Assembly: GCF_013315815.1 (NCBI RefSeq)
Contig: NZ_CP046051.1
Location: forward strand, 186,001-250,000
Direction: 5' to 3'
DNA: 64,000 nucleotides
Source: Caproicibacterium lactatifermentans
Lineage (GTDB): Bacteria; Bacillota; Clostridia; Oscillospirales; Acutalibacteraceae
Every line of letters starts with the position of its first letter. Within the stretch, counting starts at the first letter, position 1. Both the position numbers and the translations under genes were made by a program. This document shows positions 50,004-58,827 of the stretch, piece after piece. A model generated the notes under the pieces. It was not told the origin of the DNA, did not search any database, and worked only from the letters and a program-made list of their open reading frames with translations.

Positions 50004-50654
50004 ATGAGTAATAACCAAATTATTAAACAGAATGGCTTGCCGGCTGCCCCTGCATTGCAGCAGATTGGTACGAACAATGTTGCTGTCTCTAACCAGCCGG
50101 GCGCCACGGTTAATTTTACATATAATATCCACTATCCTCAGTCGGCAGACTCCACCGCGGAGATGATGATTGCAATTCAGTCCTTCAGCACAGAATACTA
50201 TCAGCTGATTGTCACCTGTGATGAAGATGTTTTTAAAGACGGTGTAGTATCTGTGATTGCAAACCGCGCTTTGACCAAATATAATGTACCGCCGGAAATT
50301 TTTGAAAAATGCTCTGCTCTCACTGAGGATGGAATTGAAGAGCTAAAGCGTTTCCCCGCAATTATTTGCCAGGAAAATACTGAAATGAAAGGTGTGACAT
50401 CACCCAATCAATTCTGTATGCTTTGCTACATTCAAAAAGTTATGGCGGCTGGAAAGAACATAAAAATTGCATTCAAGCCAATTGCCCCAATACAGCAGAT
50501 AAAGCTGTGTGATAAGAGAAATGCCATGTTTTTTGGGTTGAACATGGACTGCGCCATTACGGATCTTAATCAAAGTGCATGGTCGGTTCGTAAAATAAAT
50601 GTTTTTGAGGCATTTAAGGAAGCCGGAATTCCCGGTGTTCCAATGCCCGTATAA
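50004..50654 (+). CDS. Island gene 2: putative middle component with N-terminal RHIM-like motif
   Basis: A 216-residue protein of unknown family. The N-terminal tail (about 17-38) reads LQQIGTNNVAV and then NQPGATVNF; its QIG-x-x-N core resembles RHIM-type amyloid motifs and matches the end of the previous protein. A globular domain follows (about 45-216; SFSTEYYQLIVTCDEDVFKD, IKIAFKPIAPIQQIKLCDKR). It starts after GAGGTGG, 11 bases past the previous stop, and precedes the ATPase gene by 12 bases, so the three are made together. Confidence 0.7.
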   Translation: MSNNQIIKQNGLPAAPALQQIGTNNVAVSNQPGATVNFTYNIHYPQSADSTAEMMIAIQSFSTEYYQLIVTCDEDVFKDGVVSVIANRALTKYNVPPEIFEKCSALTEDGIEELKRFPAIICQENTEMKGVTSPNQFCMLCYIQKVMAAGKNIKIAFKPIAPIQQIKLCDKRNAMFFGLNMDCAITDLNQSAWSVRKINVFEAFKEAGIPGVPMPV

Positions 50655-50666
50655 GGGGGTGTCTTT

Positions 50667-52949
50667 GTGGCTGAAAAAATCAAATCAGAAATTATCCGCA
50701 TTGATTTGACGGATGCAAGCTATAAGGACAGTCATGCCTTCATTGAACCGACATATATTAATTTCTTGTTTGGAAACAATGGCACAGGTAAGTCCACTAT
50801 AGCCAAAGCCATAAAAAGCGGTGCAGGTGTGACATATGCCCCGGGAAGAACACAGGCAGATTATTTACCGCTGGTTTATAACCAAGAGTTCATTGATGAT
50901 AATTTTCACAGTTATCGCAACTTGAAAGGTGTGTTCACCCTTAACGCGAAAAATGCTGAAACCCAGAGACAAATTGATGAAGTCACTGAAGAACGTTCCA
51001 ATGTGAAAAAACGGTTGACTGAGGCAACAGACAAGCGTGTAAAAACTGAAACGGCCAAGGATAAACTGCACAAGGATTTTCTTAAGGAGTGCTGGGAACG
51101 CGGCAAAGCTATCCGAGAGGAGTTCCCTGCAACAATGAGCGGCAAAGGACGTTCTGACCCATTTGTACGGGAAATTATGAAGCACGCGCCGGCAGATATG
51201 GATTTGGAGGAATTGCGCAGGCTGTATGAATCTGCTTATTCTGAAACCGCAAAGCACTACCAGAGATTTAATACCGTTGCAGATTCTACCGGTATTGACA
51301 CTGTAGAAGGAAAAGATATACTTGTCAGGTCAATCGTAAACAGTGCGGATACAGAACTTGCCGGATTTCTTCGCGACATCGGAGCAACAGAATGGATGCG
51401 GCAGGGCCACGATGCCTATTCTCATGATGCCAATGGAAGATGTCCATATTGCGGCATTGAACTTCCCGCGGATTTCGAGCAGACCTTCATAGCCAGCTTT
51501 GATAACAGATATCAAGACAATCTGCGGCTTTTGTCTGAATTCCAGGTCCGTTATAAAAAGTCAGCTAATGATTTATTTGTGCCCTTGCAGACGATGCCGA
51601 GTGAACTCTATCCCAAAATCGATCTCAAATCATACACTGACAAACTGGCTGTTTTAAAGGCTGCAATCCAATCCAACATTGAAGCTATAAAAACTAAAAT
51701 AGATAACCCGGCCTCTACAGTAACGCTTATGGAAACCCGCCCAATTCTTGAGGAATTATCTGATATCATCGATGGTTTTAACAAAATGATCGATGCAAAC
51801 AACGCTGTCGTGGCTGCTGGCCCGACTAAGCGAACGGAATGTGCCGATGCTGTATTCAGCCTGCTCGCTTTTATGCTGAGGGATGTTATTACGGCCTACA
51901 GAAAAGAAGATGCTGATAAGCAGGCCGAACTCGACGCTCTTGACACTGAGATTTCAACATACAACACAGCATTGGGGGAAATCAAAACACAACTAAAAAC
52001 ACTCCGCGGCAAAACGGTAGAAACTGACACTGCCAAGGACAGCATAAACCAGATGCTTCGTGATTCAGGAATGCGAGGATTCAGCCTTCAGCCAAAAGCT
52101 GGAGCTGATAATGTATATGAGGTGAGACGCCCTGATGGCACCATAGCGGATAATTTAAGCGAAGGCGAAAAGAACTTTATTGCATTTCTATATTTTTATC
52201 ATTTGGTGCATGGCAGCGACTCAGCGGAGGGCGAAATCAGGGAGAAAATTGTTGTTATTGATGACCCTGTTTCCAGTATGGACAGCGGCTCCCTGTTTAT
52301 CGTCAGCACCCTTGTGCGTCAGATGATTGAGATTTGCAGGAACAATGCAGATAACCGAAATAAGACTGCTGAAGGTAATTTTATCAAGCAGATTTTCATT
52401 CTTACCCACAATGCTTACTTTCATCGAGAAGTTTCCTACAGCTATGTGACGAAATATGACTATGTATCATTTTACCTGATTCGAAAGATCGGAACCAAAT
52501 CTACGATAAGGATGTGCGATGATGTTAACCCCAAAGTTCCAACAGAGCGCATGAATATAAACCCTGTCAAAAATTCCTATGCTGCTCTTTGGGATGAGTA
52601 TAAAGAGTTAAAATCTGCAGTTCCATTGATGAATGTCATTCGCCGCATTCTGGAATACTATTTCCTTCAGCTTTGTGGATATGAAGGCTCAAAATTGCGG
52701 CAGGTGATTTTGGTTCAAGGTAAAGCTGAAGGACGCTTTAAGGATGCTGCCGGCAACGATGATGAAGAGAAGTTTCAGCTTGCCTCTGCAATGCTGGCAT
52801 ACATTAACGCAAGCACTATTGGCATGAGTGACGGCAAGGATTTTGTAGAGGATTGTCTGAATGCCGATGAGTGCAGAAATATTTTTGAAATGATATTTGA
52901 TGCTATGGAGCAAAAGCAGCACTATGATATGATGATGGGAAATCAGTAA
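50667..52949 (+). CDS. Island gene 3: AAA_13/ABC-type ATPase with CxxC hook
   Basis: A 760-residue SMC-like ATPase. Walker A FLFGNNGTGKSTIAKAI is near residue 35, the ABC signature DNLSEGEKNFIAF near 495, Walker B KIVVIDDPVSSMDSGSL near 530, and a histidine switch ILTHNAYFH. The middle is coiled coil with a CPYC motif (CPYCGIELP, near 257) like a zinc hook. This is the AAA_13 group that includes the anticodon nucleases PrrC and RloC, but the R-x3-E-x-H nuclease motif of those is not evident. Start is GTG after AAGGGGGTG. It likely senses DNA and controls the island effectors. Confidence 0.85.
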   Translation: MAEKIKSEIIRIDLTDASYKDSHAFIEPTYINFLFGNNGTGKSTIAKAIKSGAGVTYAPGRTQADYLPLVYNQEFIDDNFHSYRNLKGVFTLNAKNAETQRQIDEVTEERSNVKKRLTEATDKRVKTETAKDKLHKDFLKECWERGKAIREEFPATMSGKGRSDPFVREIMKHAPADMDLEELRRLYESAYSETAKHYQRFNTVADSTGIDTVEGKDILVRSIVNSADTELAGFLRDIGATEWMRQGHDAYSHDANGRCPYCGIELPADFEQTFIASFDNRYQDNLRLLSEFQVRYKKSANDLFVPLQTMPSELYPKIDLKSYTDKLAVLKAAIQSNIEAIKTKIDNPASTVTLMETRPILEELSDIIDGFNKMIDANNAVVAAGPTKRTECADAVFSLLAFMLRDVITAYRKEDADKQAELDALDTEISTYNTALGEIKTQLKTLRGKTVETDTAKDSINQMLRDSGMRGFSLQPKAGADNVYEVRRPDGTIADNLSEGEKNFIAFLYFYHLVHGSDSAEGEIREKIVVIDDPVSSMDSGSLFIVSTLVRQMIEICRNNADNRNKTAEGNFIKQIFILTHNAYFHREVSYSYVTKYDYVSFYLIRKIGTKSTIRMCDDVNPKVPTERMNINPVKNSYAALWDEYKELKSAVPLMNVIRRILEYYFLQLCGYEGSKLRQVILVQGKAEGRFKDAAGNDDEEKFQLASAMLAYINASTIGMSDGKDFVEDCLNADECRNIFEMIFDAMEQKQHYDMMMGNQ

Positions 52950-52962
52950 AGGAGAAATAATA

Positions 52963-53166
52963 ATGCGCATTAGTTACAACAAACTTTGGAAAATGCTGAT
53001 TGATAAAAATATGAAAAAAAGCGATTTGAAAGAAAAAACGGGAATCAGTTCTGCATCGATTGCAAAATTGGGAAAAGGCGAAAATATCACAACGGATGTT
53101 CTTCTAAAGATATGTGAAGCGATGGATTGTCACCTCGACGATATTATGGAAACAATGGATGATTGA
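52963..53166 (+). CDS. Island gene 4: small XRE-type regulator
   Basis: A 67-residue Cro/C1-type HTH protein (SDLKEKTGISSASIAKLGKG, TTDVLLKICEAMDCHLDDIM). Such proteins act as controller (C) proteins in restriction-modification loci. It lies 13 bases after the ATPase gene and 34 before the PLD nuclease gene; ATG follows AAAGGAG. It may bind the CTGTA-N2-TACAG site at 49220. Confidence 0.85.
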   Translation: MRISYNKLWKMLIDKNMKKSDLKEKTGISSASIAKLGKGENITTDVLLKICEAMDCHLDDIMETMDD

Positions 53167-53200
53167 TGATTTCCGTGTTTAAAGAAAGGATAAAAATAGC

Positions 53201-54361
53201 ATGAAATTGTTGTACTCAAATATCTTGCCATTAGGCACAGAACCAGAACAGACTACTATTACAAATTGTTTTTGTGAACAAATTGCAGACTGCAGTGGTG
53301 TGGATATTGCAGTAGGCTATGTTTCTAAGGCATCTCTTGAAGAGCTGGACACACTCATTTTTAAATATGGCATCGGATATGTCAATCTGGTTATAGGAAT
53401 GTATTATGTCGAAGGTATGCCTGAAGGTATATATCGAACGGCGATAGCTCTTGATGAAAAATGGAGAGCTGCCGGCGTTGGTGAAATTCGTATTGTTAAA
53501 GCTTTTAAATATCACGGTAAACTCTATGTTTTTCATAAAAACGGGGATGTAAAGTCTGCCATTATAGGATCAGCCAATCTTGGGGTTATCAAAATTGAAG
53601 CAAATAACCGCAGACAGTATGAGGTGTCCAGCCTGACTACAGAAACCTCTGAATGTCAAGAAATTCTTGAGCTTGTCCGAAAGCTGCAGGACAACAGATG
53701 TTCTGCAAATATTGCAGATATTATTGATATGCCTATTATTCGTGAGGTTAACACGTCATTAACCGGCGTGGATACTGTAACTCAGGTTCCACAGGCTGAA
53801 GTTGTCATCTATGCCCATCATAAAACGGAAGTATCGTTTATCCTTCCGATAAAAGTCCCGGCATTTGATGAGCGCCATATGGACGATGGGAAGCACTATA
53901 CCAAATCAAATTTGAATGTCAGCTATGCAGCTCCAAGAAGCGCAAGAAAATCACGTGATTGGTATGAGACACAGTTTACAGTAAACAAGAGCATTACTTT
54001 GCTTCCTGGGTACCCAAAAAAGAATGTAGCATTTTATGTTATTACCGATGATGGATACACATTCAAGGCTCATACTACGAGCGATGGCAATAAGCAGTTC
54101 AGTGCAGTTGGCGACGAACTTATACTCGGCCGCTGGATAAAAGGGCGGCTTGCTGCTGCGGGTTTGGTCAGCCCGGTAAATGACACACAGCTTGACCGTG
54201 ACCGGCGAGGGATGATAACAAAAGAAATGCTGGCGGCGTATGGCTGTGATACTCTTGTGCTGACCAAGACGGATCAAAAGATGGAGGATGAGGACGGGAG
54301 TCTTCTTGATGTATGGTTCTTATCGTTTGAATCCGCAAAAAGAGAGGAGGTTGATGAATAA
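53201..54361 (+). CDS. Island gene 5: PLD-family nuclease (NgoFVII-like)
   Basis: A 386-residue protein. The N-terminal PLD domain (about 1-190) has an intact HxK(x)nGSxN site: YHGKLYVFHKNG then IIGSANLG. Restriction enzymes of the NgoFVII type use one such motif per subunit and work as dimers without metal. The C-terminal half (about 200-386) is unassigned and may bind DNA. Its stop overlaps the start of the Z1 gene by one base (TAATG), so they are coupled. Confidence 0.82.
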   Translation: MKLLYSNILPLGTEPEQTTITNCFCEQIADCSGVDIAVGYVSKASLEELDTLIFKYGIGYVNLVIGMYYVEGMPEGIYRTAIALDEKWRAAGVGEIRIVKAFKYHGKLYVFHKNGDVKSAIIGSANLGVIKIEANNRRQYEVSSLTTETSECQEILELVRKLQDNRCSANIADIIDMPIIREVNTSLTGVDTVTQVPQAEVVIYAHHKTEVSFILPIKVPAFDERHMDDGKHYTKSNLNVSYAAPRSARKSRDWYETQFTVNKSITLLPGYPKKNVAFYVITDDGYTFKAHTTSDGNKQFSAVGDELILGRWIKGRLAAAGLVSPVNDTQLDRDRRGMITKEMLAAYGCDTLVLTKTDQKMEDEDGSLLDVWFLSFESAKREEVDE

Positions 54362-56217
54362 TGCCGTATTTGAAGGCCTATTTAAAAACTATCGCTGATC
54401 GGGGAAATGTCAGTCTTGCGGAGTCTATATTCCAGACAGCAGAAGATGTTGGAAATCAGTATATAAGGGATTTTTCCTTTTGCAGTCATGAGATTGGACT
54501 ACTGCTTGGAAATGTTCAGTCAGGCAAGACTGGTCAGATGTTTGGGATTATCTGTAAGGCGGCTGATATGGGGTTTCCTGCATTTGTTCTCCTCACGGCA
54601 GACAATGTCATACTTCAACAGCAAACTTTGGAACGAGTTAAAGCTGATTTAAAAGGATTCTGTATTTGTGGAGAAAATGATTCCGGTCTGTTTATTGAAA
54701 ATCGACTTATGCAGCCTGCTATTATTGTGTTGAAAAAGAATGTTCGAATTCTTCGACTTTGGGCTAATGTCTTTGCATCAACAGGTTTTATGAAGGGCAA
54801 TCCGCTGTTTATTGTTGATGATGAAGCCGATGCGGCATCGCTTAACACGCTTGTAAATAGAGGTCGGCAGTCCTCCATTAATAAATATCTGGATTCCATC
54901 AAAAATGGATCGTCCAGCAGCATATATCTTCAAGTTACTGGAACCCCGCAGGCCATTCTGCTTCAAACAATGGCATCTGGCTGGCATCCATATTTTACAT
55001 ATTATTTTGCTCCCGGAAATGGGTATCTTGGTGGAGATTTTTTCTTTCCAAAGAATGAAAAGGCTGATTGCATAAGCTATACTGAGACAATAGCAAAACC
55101 AGAGCGTCAAGTCATTCTCCACCATCTTGCTGTATCCGGACAGATTTTCACCACAGGTGGCGCAACTTGCAACTGCTTAATCCATCCAAGCGTCCGGCAG
55201 GTAGTCCATAGCCGATATGAGAGAGCAGTCAAAACAGAATTGGAATGGTGCGCCCAGCATATTGATGACGAGTTTAAAATTGGACTAAAAAAAGAGTATC
55301 AATTGATGGCTCCTCAGAAGAGTGAAAAATCAAACTTTGATGCGGTATACTCATGTGCAAGACAGCTCGTTTTGAGCGGTGGCATTAAAGTGCTTGTGAT
55401 GAACGGGAAAAACGATGTGGCCAGTGAGGAATACTCTTGCGGTTCAAATATAGTCATTGGCGGAAACACACTTGGCCGCGGCGTTACCTTTCCCTCTCTT
55501 CACACCATCTACTATACACGAACCAGTAAAAAACCGCAGGCGGATACAATGTGGCAGCACAGCCGCATGTTTGGGTACGACCGCGATCCTGGAATGATGC
55601 GAGTATATATTGATGAACCGCTCTATAAGCTGTTTTCTGATATTAACGCTACAAACAACTCTATTATTGCACAGGTCGAAAATGGTACGGAGCATATTAG
55701 AATATTCTATCCACAGGGATTAAACCCTACTCGTGCAAATGTGCTTGATAACAAAAAAGTCTTCATGCTTTCCGGCGGTACAAACTACTATCCATTCAAT
55801 CCTGAAAATGACAGCATTGAGATTTTGGATACTCTTCTGAAGCCATTTGAAGATGATGAGCCGTACTACCAAGTCAACCTCCGCTTAATGAAAGAGATTT
55901 TTGCCCATGTAACGTCTGACGAGGATTTTGATATTAAAAGTTTTGTTTCAGTGCTTGATACCATTCTCATAGAACAGCCGGCTGCTCAGGGAATACTTAT
56001 TGTCCGACGCAACAGAGACATCGCAAAGGGCACTGGTGCCTTGCTGTCTCCAAATGATTGGCACCTTGGTGGATCTTTTACAAATCAAGTAGTTCTGACT
56101 ATGTATAAGGTGACCGGCAGAAAAGGCTGGAATGGGCGCAAACTGTGGGTACCTAATATTAAGTTACCGAACAACATCATTTACTATGATGTTGTCGACG
56201 ATGATGCGGAAGTGTGA
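54361..56217 (+). CDS. Island gene 6: Z1-domain ATPase
   Basis: A 618-residue superfamily II-type ATPase. Walker A is LLLGNVQSGKTGQMFGIICK, Walker B FIVDDEADAASLNT, then YLQVTGTPQAILLQTM. The C-terminal Z1 region includes IVIGGNTLGRGVTFPSLHTI and ADTMWQHSRMFGYDRDPGMM. Z1 proteins are known from predicted restriction systems, often with a MORC-type ATPase, Vsr nuclease and a C5 methyltransferase. Here it sits between a PLD nuclease and Vsr and no MORC-type protein is present. Confidence 0.88.
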   Translation: MPYLKAYLKTIADRGNVSLAESIFQTAEDVGNQYIRDFSFCSHEIGLLLGNVQSGKTGQMFGIICKAADMGFPAFVLLTADNVILQQQTLERVKADLKGFCICGENDSGLFIENRLMQPAIIVLKKNVRILRLWANVFASTGFMKGNPLFIVDDEADAASLNTLVNRGRQSSINKYLDSIKNGSSSSIYLQVTGTPQAILLQTMASGWHPYFTYYFAPGNGYLGGDFFFPKNEKADCISYTETIAKPERQVILHHLAVSGQIFTTGGATCNCLIHPSVRQVVHSRYERAVKTELEWCAQHIDDEFKIGLKKEYQLMAPQKSEKSNFDAVYSCARQLVLSGGIKVLVMNGKNDVASEEYSCGSNIVIGGNTLGRGVTFPSLHTIYYTRTSKKPQADTMWQHSRMFGYDRDPGMMRVYIDEPLYKLFSDINATNNSIIAQVENGTEHIRIFYPQGLNPTRANVLDNKKVFMLSGGTNYYPFNPENDSIEILDTLLKPFEDDEPYYQVNLRLMKEIFAHVTSDEDFDIKSFVSVLDTILIEQPAAQGILIVRRNRDIAKGTGALLSPNDWHLGGSFTNQVVLTMYKVTGRKGWNGRKLWVPNIKLPNNIIYYDVVDDDAEV

Positions 56218-56220
56218 TTT

Positions 56221-56667
56221 ATGGCTGATGATTTAACTCCTGAACAGCGCCGTAAAAATATGCAGGCCATCAAAAGCAAGGATACTTCAATTGAGCTTCG
56301 TCTTCGAAAGGCCCTGTGGGAAAATGGCGTCAGGTACAGAAAAAATTATAATAAGCTGATTGGAAAGCCGGATATCGCCATTACTAAGTACAAAATCGCT
56401 GTTTTTTGTGATTCTGATTATTGGCACGGATACGATTGGGAAAGCAGAAATCAAAAAATTAAGTCTAACCGAGATTATTGGGTGCCAAAGATCGAGAGAA
56501 ATATGGCGCGGGACAAAGAGGTTACAGAAGCGTTGCAACGGGATGGATGGCTGGTGATGAGGTTTTGGGAATGGCAGATAAAAAAACAGCTGAACGCGTG
56601 TATCGAGTCGGTTCTCCAAGCTGTTGAAGCCAGAAAGCAGGCGCTAAAAGGGCGCGATTTGCTGTGA
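56221..56667 (+). CDS. vsr: Island gene 7: Vsr-family endonuclease
   Basis: A 148-residue very-short-patch-repair endonuclease: MQAIKSKDTSIELRLRKALW at the start, catalytic GKPDIAI, AVFCDSDYWHGYDW and RDGWLVMRFWEWQI. Vsr nicks T:G mismatches that arise from deaminated m5C. It starts 4 bases after the Z1 stop. It fits with the C5 methyltransferase at 57775, but in Z1 systems the same fold may act as a restriction nuclease. Confidence 0.93.
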   Translation: MADDLTPEQRRKNMQAIKSKDTSIELRLRKALWENGVRYRKNYNKLIGKPDIAITKYKIAVFCDSDYWHGYDWESRNQKIKSNRDYWVPKIERNMARDKEVTEALQRDGWLVMRFWEWQIKKQLNACIESVLQAVEARKQALKGRDLL

Positions 56668-56740
56668 TAGACGAATTTAATTAAAAGGCTGATTTATGGA
56701 TCAAGTCTTTGTTTAGCTGAATTTTGGGAGGGAATATATT

Positions 56741-57691
56741 ATGATGCAAAATGATTTAACGCAAAAAATATTATTTAACCCCCTCCATGCTGAAGTAAAT
56801 GAATTGTACATTCTTTCGGCATATGCTACTCCCAATATGCTCTCGTGGTATATGAAAAACATATATCATAAGACAACAGTGCCAATCCGAATCAATCTTG
56901 TTGTTGGGATGGTTCCTTTTGATAATTTGAGCGTAAGTATTCATGAAGGGTTTCAAAATATTGTATCCTCTGAACTTCCACATGAGATATCGTCAATTAA
57001 ATGCAGCTACGTAATTGACAAACCAGCTGAACATGCAAATCTGTTTATATGGTGTAAAGATGGACATCCAGTAACAGCGTTTACGGGATCTGCAAATTTT
57101 GTGCAAAGTTCTTTTGTCGGCCGTCATCGCAATGAACTTATGGACATCTGCAACCCGGCAGAAGCGATGAGTTACTATGAGTCTGTTGTTCCACGAACTG
57201 TCTATTGCAATCATGCAGAAATTGAGGAATATATCATACTTCGTCCGACACACCCGGTGCTTGATCTCGAATGCAATCTTGTTAATGGACTTGACGAGTA
57301 TGACTCAGTCGTTTTGAGCCTTATCACTAAATCTGGCGAACCAGGCACAAGGTCAGGTTTAAATTGGGGACAACGGAAGGGACGGGAGCCGAATCAAGCA
57401 TACATACCGCTGCCAAGCAGAATAGCAAAAAGCGGCTTTTTCCCATTAGAAAAGCGGCACTTTACTGCGATCACGGATGACCGTCATCAGCTTACTCTGC
57501 GTGTGGAGCAGCAAAACAACAAGGCTATAACTACCCCTGTTCGAAATAGCGACCTTGGAGAATATTTTCGTAACAGACTTGGCCTTGCAAATGGAGCATA
57601 TGTTACAAGAGCGGACCTTGATCAATATGGCAGAACGGACGTAAAGTTTGTAAAACTTGATGACGAAACATTTTATATGGATTTTTCTTAG
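56741..57691 (+). CDS. Island gene 8: second NgoFVII-like PLD protein, catalytic Lys replaced
   Basis: A 316-residue protein with the same layout as island gene 5. The PLD core reads EHANLFIWCKDG then AFTGSANF: the GSxN part is intact but the HxK lysine is asparagine (HAN). A C-terminal domain follows (about 190-316; LNWGQRKGREPNQAYIPLPS). It starts after GGGAGGG, 73 bases past vsr. It may be an inactive targeting partner or heterodimer subunit for the first PLD protein; this is inference. Confidence 0.75.
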   Translation: MMQNDLTQKILFNPLHAEVNELYILSAYATPNMLSWYMKNIYHKTTVPIRINLVVGMVPFDNLSVSIHEGFQNIVSSELPHEISSIKCSYVIDKPAEHANLFIWCKDGHPVTAFTGSANFVQSSFVGRHRNELMDICNPAEAMSYYESVVPRTVYCNHAEIEEYIILRPTHPVLDLECNLVNGLDEYDSVVLSLITKSGEPGTRSGLNWGQRKGREPNQAYIPLPSRIAKSGFFPLEKRHFTAITDDRHQLTLRVEQQNNKAITTPVRNSDLGEYFRNRLGLANGAYVTRADLDQYGRTDVKFVKLDDETFYMDFS

Positions 57692-57739
57692 GATTGAGCA
57701 TGGTGACAACGGAGAAAAAGTAACTCCGTAAAATGCAAA

Positions 57740-57766
57740 AGCCGCCGAGAAAAAATCTCGACGGCT
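57740..57766. terminator. Bidirectional terminator between island operon and methyltransferase
   Basis: AGCCG-C-CGAGA pairs with TCTCG-A-CGGCT around a five-A loop (one mismatch). The minus-strand reading ends in TTTT. It serves the convergent genes on both sides. Confidence 0.7.
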
Positions 57767-57774
57767 GAAAAATT

Positions 57775-58827
57775 TCACTCTTCAATATTGGCTTCCATTG
57801 ATTCATACGGAATGCCGGCAAATGTTTTGAGAATCGCTTCGAAGATTATTCTTGCCCCCCGGCATGGAACGGCCATCCCAATCTGTTTTCGAACGCTCTC
57901 TTTGTTGCCTTCGAACACATAGGTGTCGGGGAATGTCTGTAATCTTGCTCGTTCACGATTCGTCAAAGCCCGAGGCTCCTTCCAGTGATAAATATGAGTG
58001 CCTCCACCTCCGCTTCCAGTCACAGTATATGCGGGCTTTTCCGGGTCAAGCCGCTTGTAAATTTGGCTGATTTTTGCGCCTTTAACATGGAGCATTAATT
58101 TCTCTGGTAAATCTGCAGTAAAAGCGTTTTGACCAGGCTTGATATATTCGAGCCGTTCGATAACAGTAGCTGATTGAACTGTCCGCTCGTTGTTTGGTGC
58201 ATCCGCATGGATTGGAGGCACCTCAATGGCGGTTTTGCAGGTATTATCTATATTTGCATATGGGGCGTTAGATGGAATTTTAAATTCAAAATCTAAATCG
58301 TCACGAATGCCAACGATTATAATCCGATGACGAGCCTGTGGCACGCCATAAGTTTCAAATTTATAGAGATTAGGGTAGAGTTTGTAACCTGCAGCTCTCA
58401 TCGAATCGAGAATCATGGTGAATGCTTTACCATCATTTGCATTGCGGAGGCCACCCACATTCTCAGCCAAAAACCACTGTGGTCTGTACATTTTTAAAAC
58501 CTTAACACCATATGAATATAGCGGGCCATAGACTCCATCAATTCCTTTCTGCTCTCCAACTACGCTGAAATCATTGCATGGAAAGCCAAAGGCAAAAGCG
58601 TCGATAGGGGTTAGTTTTGTAAGATCAAACTTTCGAATGTCAGCGTGATAAACCGTGTCTGGTTCATTTGGGCAAATGTTCCGTCTGTAAGTCTTACAAG
58701 TATTCTCATCATAGTCATTTGCCCACTCATGTACGATACCAAAGTTGGGATCTCCGATATCCGCATTTGTTGCGCCCCAAGCCAATCCTCCAGGGCCGCA
58801 GAAAAGTTCTCCGAGTTTAAAAATCAT
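57775..58827 (-). CDS. DNA (cytosine-5) methyltransferase
   Basis: A 350-residue m5C methyltransferase. Motif I is LGELFCGPGGLAWG, motif IV GFPCNDFSVVG (PCN in place of the common PCQ), motif VI LAENVGGLR, motif VIII QARHRIIIVG, and motif X GMAVPCRGARI (usually GNAVP). The target-recognition region is short (about 215-290). It protects host DNA at the site cut by the island nucleases. The start at 58827 overlaps the XRE gene stop by 11 bases, so the regulator and enzyme are coupled. Confidence 0.92.
   Translation of the reverse strand: MIFKLGELFCGPGGLAWGATNADIGDPNFGIVHEWANDYDENTCKTYRRNICPNEPDTVYHADIRKFDLTKLTPIDAFAFGFPCNDFSVVGEQKGIDGVYGPLYSYGVKVLKMYRPQWFLAENVGGLRNANDGKAFTMILDSMRAAGYKLYPNLYKFETYGVPQARHRIIIVGIRDDLDFEFKIPSNAPYANIDNTCKTAIEVPPIHADAPNNERTVQSATVIERLEYIKPGQNAFTADLPEKLMLHVKGAKISQIYKRLDPEKPAYTVTGSGGGGTHIYHWKEPRALTNRERARLQTFPDTYVFEGNKESVRKQIGMAVPCRGARIIFEAILKTFAGIPYESMEANIEE

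Noticed and set aside
50667..52949. Calling the ATPase RloC or PrrC
   Set aside because: The Walker motifs and CPYC fit the group, but the R-x3-E...H anticodon-nuclease motif is not seen.
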